64,000 bases of DNA, taken from Epiperipatus broadwayi. Its lineage: Eukaryota > Onychophora > Udeonychophora > Euonychophora > Peripatidae. A model generated the notes under the pieces. That model made no database searches, was not told the DNA's origin, and was given only the letters and a program-made list of their open reading frames with translations. Of this stretch, positions 29,808 to 41,031 are shown piece after piece (the stretch's first letter is position 1; the number at the start of each line of letters is the position of its first letter). The translations under genes were made by a program, and so were the position numbers. The stretch covers positions 1-64,000 of the forward strand of contig JAQFVV010006707.1 of NCBI GenBank assembly GCA_028023455.1, given 5' to 3'.

Positions 29808-29811
<4 letters not shown>
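29220..29811. repeat. Tandem repeat F, period about 357 bp, 1.7 units
   Basis: Unit 1 at 29220-29576, then a second unit at 29577-29811 cut off by a TA tract. The copies are about 90% or more identical by eye. Each contains a strong hairpin around GTAAGAATGGATTCCATTCT (arms AATAG.AAGAATGGA). The dimer layout beside TA repeats is like the hammerhead families, but I could not find CUGANGA and GAAA in the right order on either strand. Confidence 0.7.

Positions 29812-29895
<84 letters not shown>
29812..29895. repeat. (TA)n microsatellite
   Basis: About 42 TA units between tandem repeat F and a family D hammerhead copy. Confidence 0.95.
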
Positions 29896-29898
<3 letters not shown>

Positions 29899-30080
29899 TG
29901 GGATATGATGACCTGGATCAATTGATAAGTGTTGGTTCAGCATGAAATATGTATATTGGAGATCATTTATATTTTTCACATGTGTGTAGTCATGTGTATA
30001 AGTTGTATGAGATAGAGTGAATGGCTGAATGGAGTGGGAAGGTCTATATTCAAACCTCTATATTACATCTAGACTCCAGG
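29896..30080 (+). mobile_element. Hammerhead family D, single copy
   Basis: Matches the family D arms at 34.7 and 35.25 kb through GGATCAATTGATAAGTG, AGCATGAAATATGTAT, GGAGATCAT and TTTTTCACATGTG. The right part (GGTCTATATTCAAACCTC) has a weak resemblance to a tRNA B box. The copy starts directly at a TA tract. Confidence 0.5.
29915..29964 (+). ncRNA. Hammerhead ribozyme motif, family D
   Basis: Plus strand. CAA/TTG stem I, core TTGATAA (two transitions from CTGATGA), stem II GTGT/GCAT with wobbles, GAAA (29944-29947), stem III ATA-TG-TAT, cleavage base A (29955). The family consensus from all copies restores the standard core. Confidence 0.5.
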
Positions 30081-33000
30081 TTTATAAAATATATTTGTAT
30101 TTAAAATATTATATACATACATATATATTCTGGAAAAGGTTGATCATTAGTTAATGGTCTTTTGTTGAATGTATAAGTTCATTCTACTTTAAAATGTAAG
30201 ATTTTGGTCCTGTGATGATTTCATTGATTTTAGAAGAACAATTATTGGGAACTACTATTTTTTAGCATAATTTTGTCTGTTTCAGACTCTGAGCCTATGT
30301 CTCTAAAGCATATTTGGTGAGATGATCTTGAAATAAATTTTGAAAATTTGGGAAAAATATTTTTAAAGAAGTACTATAATATTGTTTATGTCATTGGTTT
30401 ATGTATCACTTTTTCCTCATTAAAACAGTAGAAATTCTCATTTATTAAAAGTCCTCTACCAATCTGTTTACAGACTTAGGCTTACTTTTGTACTCGAAAC
30501 ATTCTTTCCAATCAATAAATGCAAATTTTTTTTATATGATGAATATTAAGTGGAAGATGATGGTAAAATCAATATCATAATTAGCTGGCTTAATAACTAG
30601 TTTTTTTCATATCAAATTTAACTACATTTCCAATTTGTTTAAACAACTCTAATTAGATCTAGTGAAAATAAAAAACTTACTAATTCAATTTATCAAATTG
30701 TTTCTAACTTATCCAAAGTTAAAAAAGAATTATTAAAATGTATAATGCTAAAGAAGATGATAAAATACAAGAAAAATTGATAAGAATGAACAGTTGTTTG
30801 AACAATATAGAAATATAGTAAATTTGATATGAGAAAATCACTTATAAACTCAGTGATCATCATCACTTTCTACTTTCTGCTCAACATGTGGAGAAAATTT
30901 ATTTGTAGAGAACAAGAATACACTCTGAATGGAAAGAACATATAGAATACAAATGCAATCATAAGAATAGTTCTTTAAAAAATATTTCTGTGAAATCTTT
31001 AAAATTCACTTCAATATCATCTTCTCAAAGATGCTTTATGTACAGAGCTAGAAGTGCTGAAATCAAATCAGACAAAAATTATGCTAAGAAAAAATATTTT
31101 CCATAATTCTTTTCCTAAAATCAATGAAATCATTACTGGGTCAAATGTTTATGTTTTAAAACAGAACACGATCAAAGAACTTAAAAAAGCATTCAACAAA
31201 ACGTCATTGACTAATGGAACAACTTATTTCAGAAAAAAAAATGCTTTTCAAAACGGATATCATATATATAATGAAAATAATTGAAAATATAAAAAAGTAT
31301 GCTTAACGAATAAAAACAAACTTTATATTGATAGATTAAAATCAATTTTAAGTAAAAATAATATTTAATTAGGAAGTTATAATTAATAAAAATTAATTAA
31401 TTTTTCTTTTCAGTTAAAATAGAAATATTATCATGTTAAAACGTAATTTAAACTTCAATGATAGTATTTAATACAACAACGACAAAAATATTTAAAATTA
31501 CGAAAAAAATAAAGTATATAAAAAGAATTTTTAAAATAAATTCACTGTTTTTGGTGAAAAATAAGTTTAAAAGTATATTTATTAGACAAATTTTAAAGAT
31601 TTTGCTTTATTTTTTAAAAAACAAAATTAAAAAAATATATTTTATAAAATATGTGTGCACTTGAACTACTCATTTTGATGTAGTTTATATGTTTATATTT
31701 TTGACTTTTTAGCCATATTTTTGTAATATGAAATAAAAAAAAGTGTATTAAATGATTGAAACATTAATGGATGTAAACATGATAAATAACATATTTTGTA
31801 TATAGTTAATAAATTTATTTACAAGTTTTAATTCAGAAAAAAAGAAAATTTAAAAGAATCAAAAAAAAAAAATAATTTTAATATATTAAAAATAGTAAGT
31901 AAATTAGTTTTCCTGTACTTATTTAAAAATAAAAATCATATTGAACACTGAGACTTTATTAAAAAAGCCTAAATTTTTTTTTGTCAATAAATTTATGTTT
32001 CTAGAACTTTCATACCATATTAAAGCAGACAATACTATAAAACTAAAATTGTTATGTTTGAAAATGTTTTTAAAGATAGATAAATTTTAGAGCGTTAAGT
32101 CTTTCAGATAAAATGCATCTTTAAATTGAATAATAAGTTATTAAAAAAGTGATATAAAAAAAAAAACATTCACTGAAGGAATTAGAAGTTGAAAAAAAAA
32201 GTTAGTTAAGTTGTGCTTACAGTGTATAGTGACTTAGCAACATAATGCCATTTACTTCTTTAGCTCTATAATATGTTATAAATAAGAGCATCTTTATGCT
32301 TCACTGCCATCTATAGTATTCTTGATTAATTAATAATTACCAGTGGTAATAATTGCCAAATATATATATATATATATATATCAAATATATATATATATAT
32401 CAAGTCCTCATTAGTAAGACAAATGTCATATAATTTAGTAATTACTGAAAATTCAAATTTTATTTTAGAATATTTTCCAGCAAAAAGCTGCTTTTGTTCA
32501 CAGTATATAATTAAGGATTATCTTTAAGTAAAATTAAGACAAAATAAAATGTCACATGATAATAAATAATATAAATAATGTTGTAAACCTCAAGGGCATA
32601 ATTTAGTAAAATAAACAAAAAAGCATGCTATTGTGACAAGTGTATTTTAACTATACCATTTAATAACAATTAATTAATCAAAATGTGTTATGATTTATAA
32701 AGACACACCTATAGTGAAAGAATACACATATAATGAAACAATTTACATACAAAAAGTTATTAAAACAGGTAATAATCACTATGATTTAACATGCAATGTT
32801 TTTGCATATAATCTTGAAGTAAACAAAATGCGTATGGATTTGAATACATTAAAGTACATTACATGGAATTTTAAATAAAAGTGGCTTGCAGGTAACAATT
32901 ATTAATGGTGGAGTAATACTTCCAAAGAATAGGAAATATATATAACACGAATAAAATTAGAGTTAAAGAGTTGTGTTTAAATATTCATTTATTCACTCAT

Positions 33001-33399
33001 TTATTAAAATATCATTTATCAGTTTTCTAACTTAAGGTAGATAATAATTATTTTAAAGCTTTTTTTTATTAATTTTAATCTATTATTTTATATATTTCCA
33101 AACTTTTTTAAATATCAATTTATATGCCTGTTATTCATGCATCTAGTGTACTGTTTTAATAGTAATATGTTTATTATAATTGTTATTATTATTAATATTA
33201 ATAATAATAAACATTCAGTCATCAATAAGTATGGCGATTCCAACTCCAAAAAAAAAGAAAAAAAAGAAACCAGAAATAGAGAGAATACGCAAACTAATTT
33301 AAAAATGAACTGTGGTGATTGTACTAACCAATCCATAAAATACAAATATGACCACATATAAAATGTGATGTTCATTTTTTGTTTTCATGACTTTTTATG
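30081..33399. other. AT-rich stretch, no gene seen
   Basis: Short TA tracts at about 32360-32401. Lysine-rich open stretches near 31054, 31458 and 32690 look composition-driven. A cysteine-containing segment near 30880-30960 was considered as a possible Penelope endonuclease remnant but could not be supported. Confidence 0.4.
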
Positions 33400-34535
33400 A
33401 TATTGTTTTGTATTTTCTTTACGGGGAAACTTCTCTTCCTAAACTACTTCACCCATATGAATTCGTATATCTTAAAACTATTCTATTCACTGCCATGCAA
33501 ATAACTGATATTGCTCTTCTTTAAAATATATTTGAGACAATCCTTATAATATAGAATTGGTCAATCCCTCCCATAAAAATGTGGTCAACTTCACCACAAA
33601 ATGCCCCTTTAGATTTTATTTTATTATTCATTCCTTTAAAACATGTCTACTTCAATGAAAGTGTGATTTCACAAAAGTGAATCCAATAGTATCATATATC
33701 ATACAGAAAGTTTTGAAATACATTGATTGTTTTATGATCATGCTATTATATTTATAACTTTTTACAGAGCATTTTTTAAGTGAACGTTTTTTAATGTCTT
33801 TATATTGCACCAGTGAGTATTCAATTTCACTCCCATGAAATAGAGTAAGTAAATTAACAGCTCCATGTGCAGATAAATTAGTTGTGCTAGTTATTTTCCT
33901 GTGATGAAATACTCTATCTTATAATTTGTTAAAAGCAGCAATGTACTGGAGTCTGTGTTTGATCTCAACATCAAAGAACATTTTTTATTTATAAAATTAC
34001 CAAAGTATTTAAACTGGTTTATATTCTCAAGTTTGTAATGATCCAAGCTCAAAGTTCTTGATTAATTCATAAATCAAAATATTTATATGTTGCATTTAAA
34101 GCATTAAAAACGTTTTCATAAATCATATTTTGAAATGGAAAAAAACTGTAAATCCAAAACCCAAGAAGAAAATGTTTTTGCTTTTACTTAAGTTAAAAAT
34201 CATATAATGAAAATTGTATCATAGTTTGATCACTGCTCAATTATGCTATCTGTAAATAATTACAAAAATTGAAAACAATGTTGGAGCAAGTGAACAACAT
34301 TGTTTGCCACCAGATTTTATGTCAAATATCTTACATTTTCCACCCATAGTAGTAATATTTTTTTATATTCTGTCATGTAAAAAGTGTACAATACAAACAA
34401 GTTTTTATGGCAACTAACTAAGTTCAAGCAATGACAAAGATTTGTCTATTGACTGAAGCAGCCATTTTAACCAAATCAATATAAGCAATGTATAAATTAC
34501 TACTTTGTTCACAATAGGTTTTTTGCATATGCCTG
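33400..34535 (-). pseudogene. Degenerate LINE reverse transcriptase, C-terminal part
   Basis: Minus strand, many stops and frameshifts. Successive conceptual blocks are NLYIAYIDLVK then SVNR (RT motif A region, normally followed by AFD), SGGKQ..SLAPTLF (motif B region), then QFKYFGNFINK, DRVFHHRKITSTTNLSAHGAV and LFHGSEIEYSL. The order and spacing match the 3' half of invertebrate LINE RTs with a FKYLGS and YGSEAWTL type C-terminus. It is much older than the RTE copies at 7 and 46 kb and clearly a different family. It continues at 35426-36200 across an insertion. Confidence 0.7.
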
Positions 34536-34734
34536 GAAAAAATGCATTCATGCAGTATATTAATAATTTTTATTAGTCATTCATTAGACCAGAGTTTATT
34601 CTGTTAATGAATAATATTTCTGTAGTTTAATTTTCACTACATTACTCTCACACAAGGTAGGGACTGATTTCTATCACATTTGTGGAAGAATATAACCTTA
34701 AGCATATGATCAAAGACATGTGAAAAAGATGTAT

Positions 34735-34784
34735 GATCTCCAAGATACATATTTTATGCTAAACCTGCACACATCAGTTGTCCC
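34735..34784 (-). ncRNA. Hammerhead ribozyme motif, family D left copy
   Basis: Minus strand. CAA stem I, core CTGATGT (last base changed from A), stem II GTGC/GCAT with a 7-nt loop, AAAA in place of GAAA, stem III ATA-TG-TAT, cleavage base C (34744), TTGG then GATC for outer stem I. Single changes in both core boxes suggest it is inactive. Confidence 0.5.
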
Positions 34785-35245
34785 AAATCACATTCTCTTA
34801 CAAACATTTCTATCATTGTTCAGTATAACTACTACATTTTAATTTGATGTGTCAAACTTACTGTCCTCACAATTTTAACAAAAGCCATTTGATGAAGTAT
34901 ATTAATAATTTTTATTAATCATTTATTAGATTAAAGATTATTCAGTTAATGAATAATATTTATATAGTTTAATTTTTATTACCCAAGGCTCATGAAAGGT
35001 AGGGACTGGTTATCTGCTTTTAAAACTTTGTGGAAATCAGTTTCTCCTTTGTTTGGGAGTGTGTAATAAAATTTAAACTAGAAATACTATTCATTAAATG
35101 GATAAATTTTAGTCTCATGAATGACTAATAAAAATATTAATATACATTAATCATGTGATTTGTGTCCATGTTATGAGCAATCAAATTGTAGTAATTCTTT
35201 ATCTACATATATTGAACAATGATAAAAATATGGAAAAGAGAATGT

Positions 35246-35298
35246 GATCTGGGCAACATGATGAGTACTCGTTTAGCATGAAATGTGTTTCTTGGATC
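35246..35298 (+). ncRNA. Hammerhead ribozyme motif, family D right copy
   Basis: Plus strand. Outer stem I GATC/GATC, inner CAA/TTG, core ATGATGA (first base changed), stem II GTAC..GCAT imperfect, GAAA intact (35280-35283), cleavage base C (35291). The mutated positions differ from those in the left copy, so the ancestor probably had CTGATGA and GAAA. Confidence 0.5.
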
Positions 35299-35425
35299 AT
35301 GCATCATTTTATATGTGTCTCATACGTTTATGGTTACATCTCTTCATAAGGTGCTAGAAATGGATAGAATATGTGTGAGTGGTGTAGTAAAAATTAAACT
35401 ACAAAAATATTATCCATTGATATAG

Positions 35426-36200
35426 TGTTTCTGGACTATCTAAAAACATTTAAAATCCCTGATAACCTTTCATGTATAACTGAAATCAATCTATTTAATC
35501 AAATTTTTGCTATAATGGATAATAATGATATTTTTTAGTAGTTATTGCAATTTTGTCTTTTTCCTTTGTTTTTACAAAATTGGAATGATAAAAACATCCT
35601 TTTTGAAGCAGACATATTATTAACATATTTTACCATTTCACAAGCCCTTTCATCAGGATCTTAGACTTTCTATTTTTAAGATTACATAGAGGTATTTTGA
35701 CTTCATCTTTGTCCAAATCTAAATGAATAAATAAGCTGAATATATCATTAAAAGTTGCCATCTTAATTTTTTGTATCATTATTCAAAAGATGATCATTAT
35801 ATTCTTGATACCCGTTTAAAATATTGCCATCCTGTAGGAGAATGCCATTGCCATTCTCAAGTCCATATGTTGCTTTCACAATAATAGAATTATGATATCA
35901 TTTTTCACATCCAATACTGCTTACAATGGATCACAAAATATCTAGAACAACCATTAGCATTGAATGGGTGTACCTTCTTGGCAGTTTTAATTAATTCATC
36001 ACTTCTTAAGCCCTCTTGTCACTCAATGAACTCCTACACTGAGTTCTTTATATCAGTTTTGAAGATTCCCAATTAAACAATTATTTGGTCTAGCAAAAAA
36101 TGCCAGGTGCTATTTTAATCAAATCACTAAAATAGAATAATTGCCAGAAAATCCCATTATGGTTTCTTTTTGTTTAGTATGTCTCAATGATAGATGTATT
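35426..36200 (-). pseudogene. Degenerate LINE, region upstream of and entering the reverse transcriptase
   Basis: Minus strand, heavily broken. Conceptual blocks include ATYGLENGNG then LLQDGNIL, YQEYNDHLLN, and LSIIAKI followed by LNRLISVIHERL just before the family D insertion. These match the usual LINE order: a VYGP-type block, a DG..L block, an EH...LLN block, then the LLS..GKI...LNRL block of the RT fingers. The next expected block (QKTYCEQSS then NLYIAYID) is found on the other side of the insertion near 34500. Confidence 0.6.
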
Positions 36201-36426
36201 TGTATTCATAATATACTTCTTAAGAAAATTTTATAATTTAATAATATGATAATCTTGAATATTCAAATTAGCAACTAAATAATAGCTACTAAAATTTATA
36301 TACATAATAATTTTTTTTTTTGAAAATGAATATCAATTTTTTCTAAATATGATTGGAATAATATTAATTGCAAAAATCACACTTTTATATATTTTGCTGT
36401 AATATCCCATAAATACAATTTATTGA

Positions 36427-36637
36427 AACCACTTTGAATACTTTTTAACAAAACTCTTTATTTGTAAATATATACATGCACCTACATTTTGACTGTCCTG
36501 CAGTCTTCTTCAGAGATATCACTATTATTATTATCCTAAAAATAACTCTGAAGAAGACGGCAGGACAGTCAAAATGTAGGTGCATGCATATATGTACAAA
36601 TAGAGTTTTGCTAAAAAATGTTCAAAGTGCTTTGGAT
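36427..36637. repeat. Palindromic element with about 88-bp arms
   Basis: Left arm 36427-36517 and right arm 36544-36637 are about 90% complementary. The inner part is strongest: GCACCTACATTTTGACTGTC against its complement ending GTAGGTGCATGCAT. The outer parts (CACTTTGAA and CAAAACTC) also pair. It is a likely foldback or MITE. No terminal duplication is clear. Confidence 0.75.
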
Positions 36638-36667
36638 AAATTCTATTTAATAATATTAATTATACAT

Positions 36668-36790
36668 TGATCTGTCAGAATAGCTCAATTAGTTAGAGTG
36701 TTACTTTAAATTCAATATGTGAGAATGTAATGGCCCAGATTCAATCCCATGCTCATACTGATATTGGTAAAAACAACATATGATGAAGAG
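36668..36790 (+). repeat. tRNA-derived SINE-like sequence
   Basis: ATAGCTCAATTAGTTAGAG at about 36680 matches a tRNA A box, and AGATTCAATCC at about 36739 matches a B box, about 50 bp apart, as in an RNA polymerase III promoter. The tRNA fold itself is decayed. The 3' boundary is uncertain. A much weaker relative may lie at 39786-39940. Confidence 0.5.
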
Positions 36791-37535
36791 AGGAGAATAA
36801 TACTATTCAAAACTTTGTGTTATATACTAACATGTATGTTACTACTAAATGTTAAATGCATTATCAATTGGAAATGTTAAATAAAGTTGGAATTTTGCTA
36901 AAGATATTCAACATTTAGTATTAGATAATGGAAATAATCTAATAATTACGACTAAAATATCATTATAAAAAGCCTCAGATAAACAATGACTGGACTAATA
37001 TCTATTTTAATGTAATTTAGTCTTGAAGTTGTACTAATCTGATATGTTCAACAGTTTTTACTTGCAAGTGTTTATCTTCTGACTCCTATTATGTAATCAA
37101 ATGCAAATGTTTTAGCATTGATGTATTCATGTTGTTTTATAACCGTTTTTGCTTAAATATTTATTAAATTTCTAGATTCATTATTTAATATATGAACATA
37201 TATATATATATTTTCTCGTTTTTTACTCACGTTTTAATATTTATTTATTCACCTTTTAACTTTTATTACTTTCATTATACGTGTAACCTTTGTTTAATTA
37301 TTCAACAATCTAGTCATTAAACTAGTAATTAAGGCTACTATTTTATTAGGATTTTGAAACTGAGTGAGAGAAGAAAATCAGATTATACTCCTTAAATAAA
37401 ATAGCTGTACTTTATGGCTATAATTTTAAAGTATTAGTGAATTAATCTTAACAAAAAATAAATAACTTTAAGAAATCTCAAAACACTTATGGATTTTTAT
37501 ACTTCAATAAATTTAATACAATGCTTTTAGTGGAA
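36791..37535. other. AT-rich stretch, no gene seen
   Basis: Short TA tract near 37199. Nothing else recognised. Confidence 0.5.
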
Positions 37536-38351
<816 letters not shown>

Positions 38352-39499
38352 ACATGCATAATCGTATCAGAACAACTATACCTAACGGATTTGTTTACAA
38401 GAGGAAATTAGAAAATAAAAGGAAACAATATTAAAGCCGTATTTACAGTCAAATTATTGTTAAATCATAAATTATTATGCTACAATATTAAAATGATAGA
38501 AGCACTAAAGTTAAGCCCTATTCTAATCACGTTGTTACTTCTTTAGTTTTTAATAGGAGTTATGCACTAAATCATGGATTTCAATTTGCTCGTTTAACTG
38601 AGGCAAGCTGCTTTCATGATCGCATTGGGAATAAGATTAAAATTGTTTTTGAGTTTGCCAAAACCAAATACTAAATAATTCTTCTACAGTGATTGTAAAC
38701 AAACAAACTGCATTCTCTGCTTCATTAAATAATAATATAAAAACTTAAAAACAAAAGTTTAACGACTAAGAAGAAAAATGATTGGTGGATTATAACTGCA
38801 TATACAGTAAAATTATTTTCTGATTGTTGCCATTTTAATTCCTTTTGAAAGCAATTCTAATAATATGTAGACTTGAAAGATGATATTATAATCTTATTAA
38901 ATCATTGGATGATATCTCTTTATATGATAATAATAGATTACATGAGTAACTATGAAAGTCATTTGAATTTATTTATTTAGTTTATGATTTTTAGGCAGCT
39001 TAATTATTAATAAATATCATTTAGTAATCCATAGATATTTTTCAGTCTTGAAGTAGATTTTTTAATGGATTAATTCATTTCTGCTAAGGCATCTATAGAT
39101 TTTAAAGTTATTAGCTTTATGACTAATGATTTTCTATTCCATTACATCAACAAAAATCAATAGCTGTTAAAGTTCAATAATAAAACAGATAAATCCAGCT
39201 ATGATGAATTGTCCTTAATCTGTTTATGAACCTCCAAAAATCAATTGTAACTGAATTTAAAAGTTGAATCTGAAAAAAGAAAATTTGTGGTTTCATAGGA
39301 AGTTGTTTTTTTATGAAAAGTTTAATGTTTGAAAGACCAGAATAAAAATCTTGATTTGACGAGGAGCTTAAATATTGGAACTATATCTAGAATTATTGGC
39401 AAATCTGATCTATTTAACAGTTTTTTATTATAAAGTTTCTGTAGTGGAACTTTTTTCTAATATCTAGTAAAATAATATATAAAAGTGATCATGTATCTT
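38352..39499. other. AT-rich stretch, no gene seen
   Basis: No supported feature. Part of 38960-39010 is loosely similar to 58500-58550 (TATTTAGTTTATG and TTTTAGNCANCTTAATTATTA). This may be an old dispersed repeat, but it is too weak to call. Confidence 0.4.
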
Positions 39500-39570
39500 T
39501 TCCAGGAAAAGCATTTGCTAAACAATATATATATATATATATATATTGTTTAGCAAATGCTTTTCCCAAT

Positions 39571-39606
<36 letters not shown>

Positions 39607-39617
39607 ATTGGGAAAAT
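39500..39617. repeat. Two adjacent hairpins with TA-repeat loops
   Basis: First hairpin: GGAAAAGCATTTGCTAAACA, TA loop, then its complement. It continues directly into a second: CCCAATCAAAT, TA loop, ATTTGATTGGG. Both loops are pure TA, so the TA tracts appear to have grown at the centres of palindromes. Confidence 0.8.
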
Positions 39618-40391
39618 AAAAATATTAGAGAGAAGAAAAAAAATATTAAAATATTTTATTCATTAGGACAATAGCAAAAATCTCATAATTTAGCCTAATG
39701 TGATAACTCATAATTTTTAGAAACCACTAATTAATGTTGTCCTTTAAAAACATAAAATTTTCTACTGACTTTTACCATTATCAAAATAATCAGGTTGATT
39801 AGAGTCTTACCTTAAATCCAATATTCATGAATCTAAAGATCATGATTAATTCTTTTTCAAGCTATTATTTGATCAGGTTAGCAATAGTTGGAGATGGGAG
39901 GAGATATTGTAATATCATCATAAATATACTCCATGTTAACTTGAGTATTATTATTTTGAATTATTTCAGAAAAAATAAATAAAGTGTGAATTTTTCTAAA
40001 ACATTCCCTATTCCAAAATTTTAGTTTCAAAAATATATAATTTATAAAAACATGGGAACAATAAAATTATACTACAGGTAGTTGTTATTAATCCAAAAAT
40101 CTGGATTCTCATTTTAGATTCAGAAAATTTTCAGAAATGGAAAAAAAATAGTTAAAATTGTAATGATATGAATAAAAATTGAAAATTATAAAAAATAAAT
40201 GACACATATTTTCATAACCTAAATGTAATTAGTCAATATTCTTTGAAAAAGTAACTTAATAAAAAATAAATAAATTCAAATTTATTAATTATATTTGCTT
40301 TAATACAAATAACTTTTGCATTTGTAACTGGCAGAAATTCACACACAAATGCATTATAATAAAAGTTAAACCAATTATATATATATATATA
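39618..40391. other. AT-rich stretch with a weak SINE-like region
   Basis: 39786-39940 resembles the tRNA-derived repeat at 36.67 kb only loosely. (TA)n at 40377-40391 borders the next element. Confidence 0.35.
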
Positions 40392-40486
40392 ATATTATGA
40401 TTCAATGTCTATTTTTAAAGCAATATACATAATAATATAACTGAATATTTGTAAATACATACTAAATAATTAAAATTTTTTATCAA

Positions 40487-40530
40487 CTTAGGAGTGCTTT
40501 CAATTATCCCAGTAATCTGGGTCAACTAAA
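40487..40530 (-). ncRNA. Hammerhead-like motif with 8-nt core, Penelope end, left arm
   Basis: Minus strand. Stem I CTTTAG pairs with CTAAG, the core TTGACCCA stands where CTGANGA is expected, stem II is GATTA/TAATT with loop CTGGGA, then GAAA, stem III AG-CA-CT and cleavage base C. The core has one extra base compared with known hammerheads, as in the other Penelope-linked copies. Confidence 0.5.
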
Positions 40531-40833
40531 GCTTTGAAATGCTAATTTTCCCACAATTCCATGATCTTAACGTTTGCTGCTTGCCTGTTACTTAAGTCAT
40601 GTTTATATTTGTATATTATCATAGCTTTCTTTATTTTTCTTTTATTGTTATTTTTTTCAATTTGCAATATTTTTCAATTTTAACAATGTAAAAATATTGC
40701 AAATTGAAAAAAATAACAATAAAAGAAAAATAAAGGAAGCTATGCTAATATACAAATATAAACATGACTTAATTAACAGGCAAGCAGCAAATGTTAAGAT
40801 CACAGAATTGTGGGAAAGTTAGCATTTTAAAAC

Positions 40834-40877
40834 TTTAGTTGACACAGATTACTGGGATAATTGAAAGAGCTCCTAAG
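40834..40877 (+). ncRNA. Hammerhead-like motif with 8-nt core, Penelope end, right arm
   Basis: Plus strand: stem I TTTAG/CTAAG, core TTGACACA (40839-40846), stem II GATTA/TAATT, GAAA (40863-40866), stem III AG-AG-CT, cleavage base C (40872). It mirrors the left-arm motif with a different stem III loop. Confidence 0.5.
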
Positions 40878-40931
40878 TGGATAAATTTTTTTAATTATTT
40901 AGTTACTGTATTTACAAATATTCAGTTATAT

Positions 40932-40989
40932 AATTACACACACACACAAACATATATATATGTATAAATAAATATGTATTATAAAATTA

Positions 40990-41028
<39 letters not shown>
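40932..41028. repeat. CA and TA simple repeats
   Basis: (CA)n at about 40937-40946, a short TA tract, then (TA)n at about 40992-41028 up to the next element. Confidence 0.9.

Positions 41029-41031
<3 letters not shown>

Larger units (their letters stand above)
34545..35425. mobile_element. Hammerhead family D, direct plus inverted copies, inserted in a LINE
   Basis: A minus-strand copy (about 34550-34885), a truncated direct repeat of it (from about 34888, period about 333 bp) and an inverted copy (about 35075-35425). Shared blocks include ATTAATAATTTTTATTA, AATGAATAATATTT and AGGTAGGGACTG. It separates two parts of one degenerate LINE that are collinear on the minus strand, so it inserted into that LINE. 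It encodes no protein. Confidence 0.6.
40436..40931. mobile_element. Inverted pair of Penelope-like element 3' ends
   Basis: A large palindrome with arms of about 235 bp (40436-40673 and 40690-40931) and a short A/T centre. The plus-strand arm reads KIKEAMLIYK, then NRQAANVKITELWES and a stop, matching the end of the Penelope protein at 54.2-55.4 kb (KIKEAMLISR, NVKITELWK). So each arm is the C-terminal end plus 3' tail of a Penelope-like element. TA or CA repeats flank both sides. A hammerhead-like motif lies after the stop codon in each arm. Confidence 0.75.

Noticed and set aside
30850-31050. Possible Penelope GIY-YIG remnant (CSTCGENLFVEN)
   Set aside because: The conceptual match needs a frameshift and lacks a clear YIG-like block or RxxEH. 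Too weak to annotate.
35640-35680. CTGATGA and GAAA in order on the minus strand
   Set aside because: Lies within the decayed LINE coding region. Stem I and the cleavage segment do not pair, so it is probably chance.
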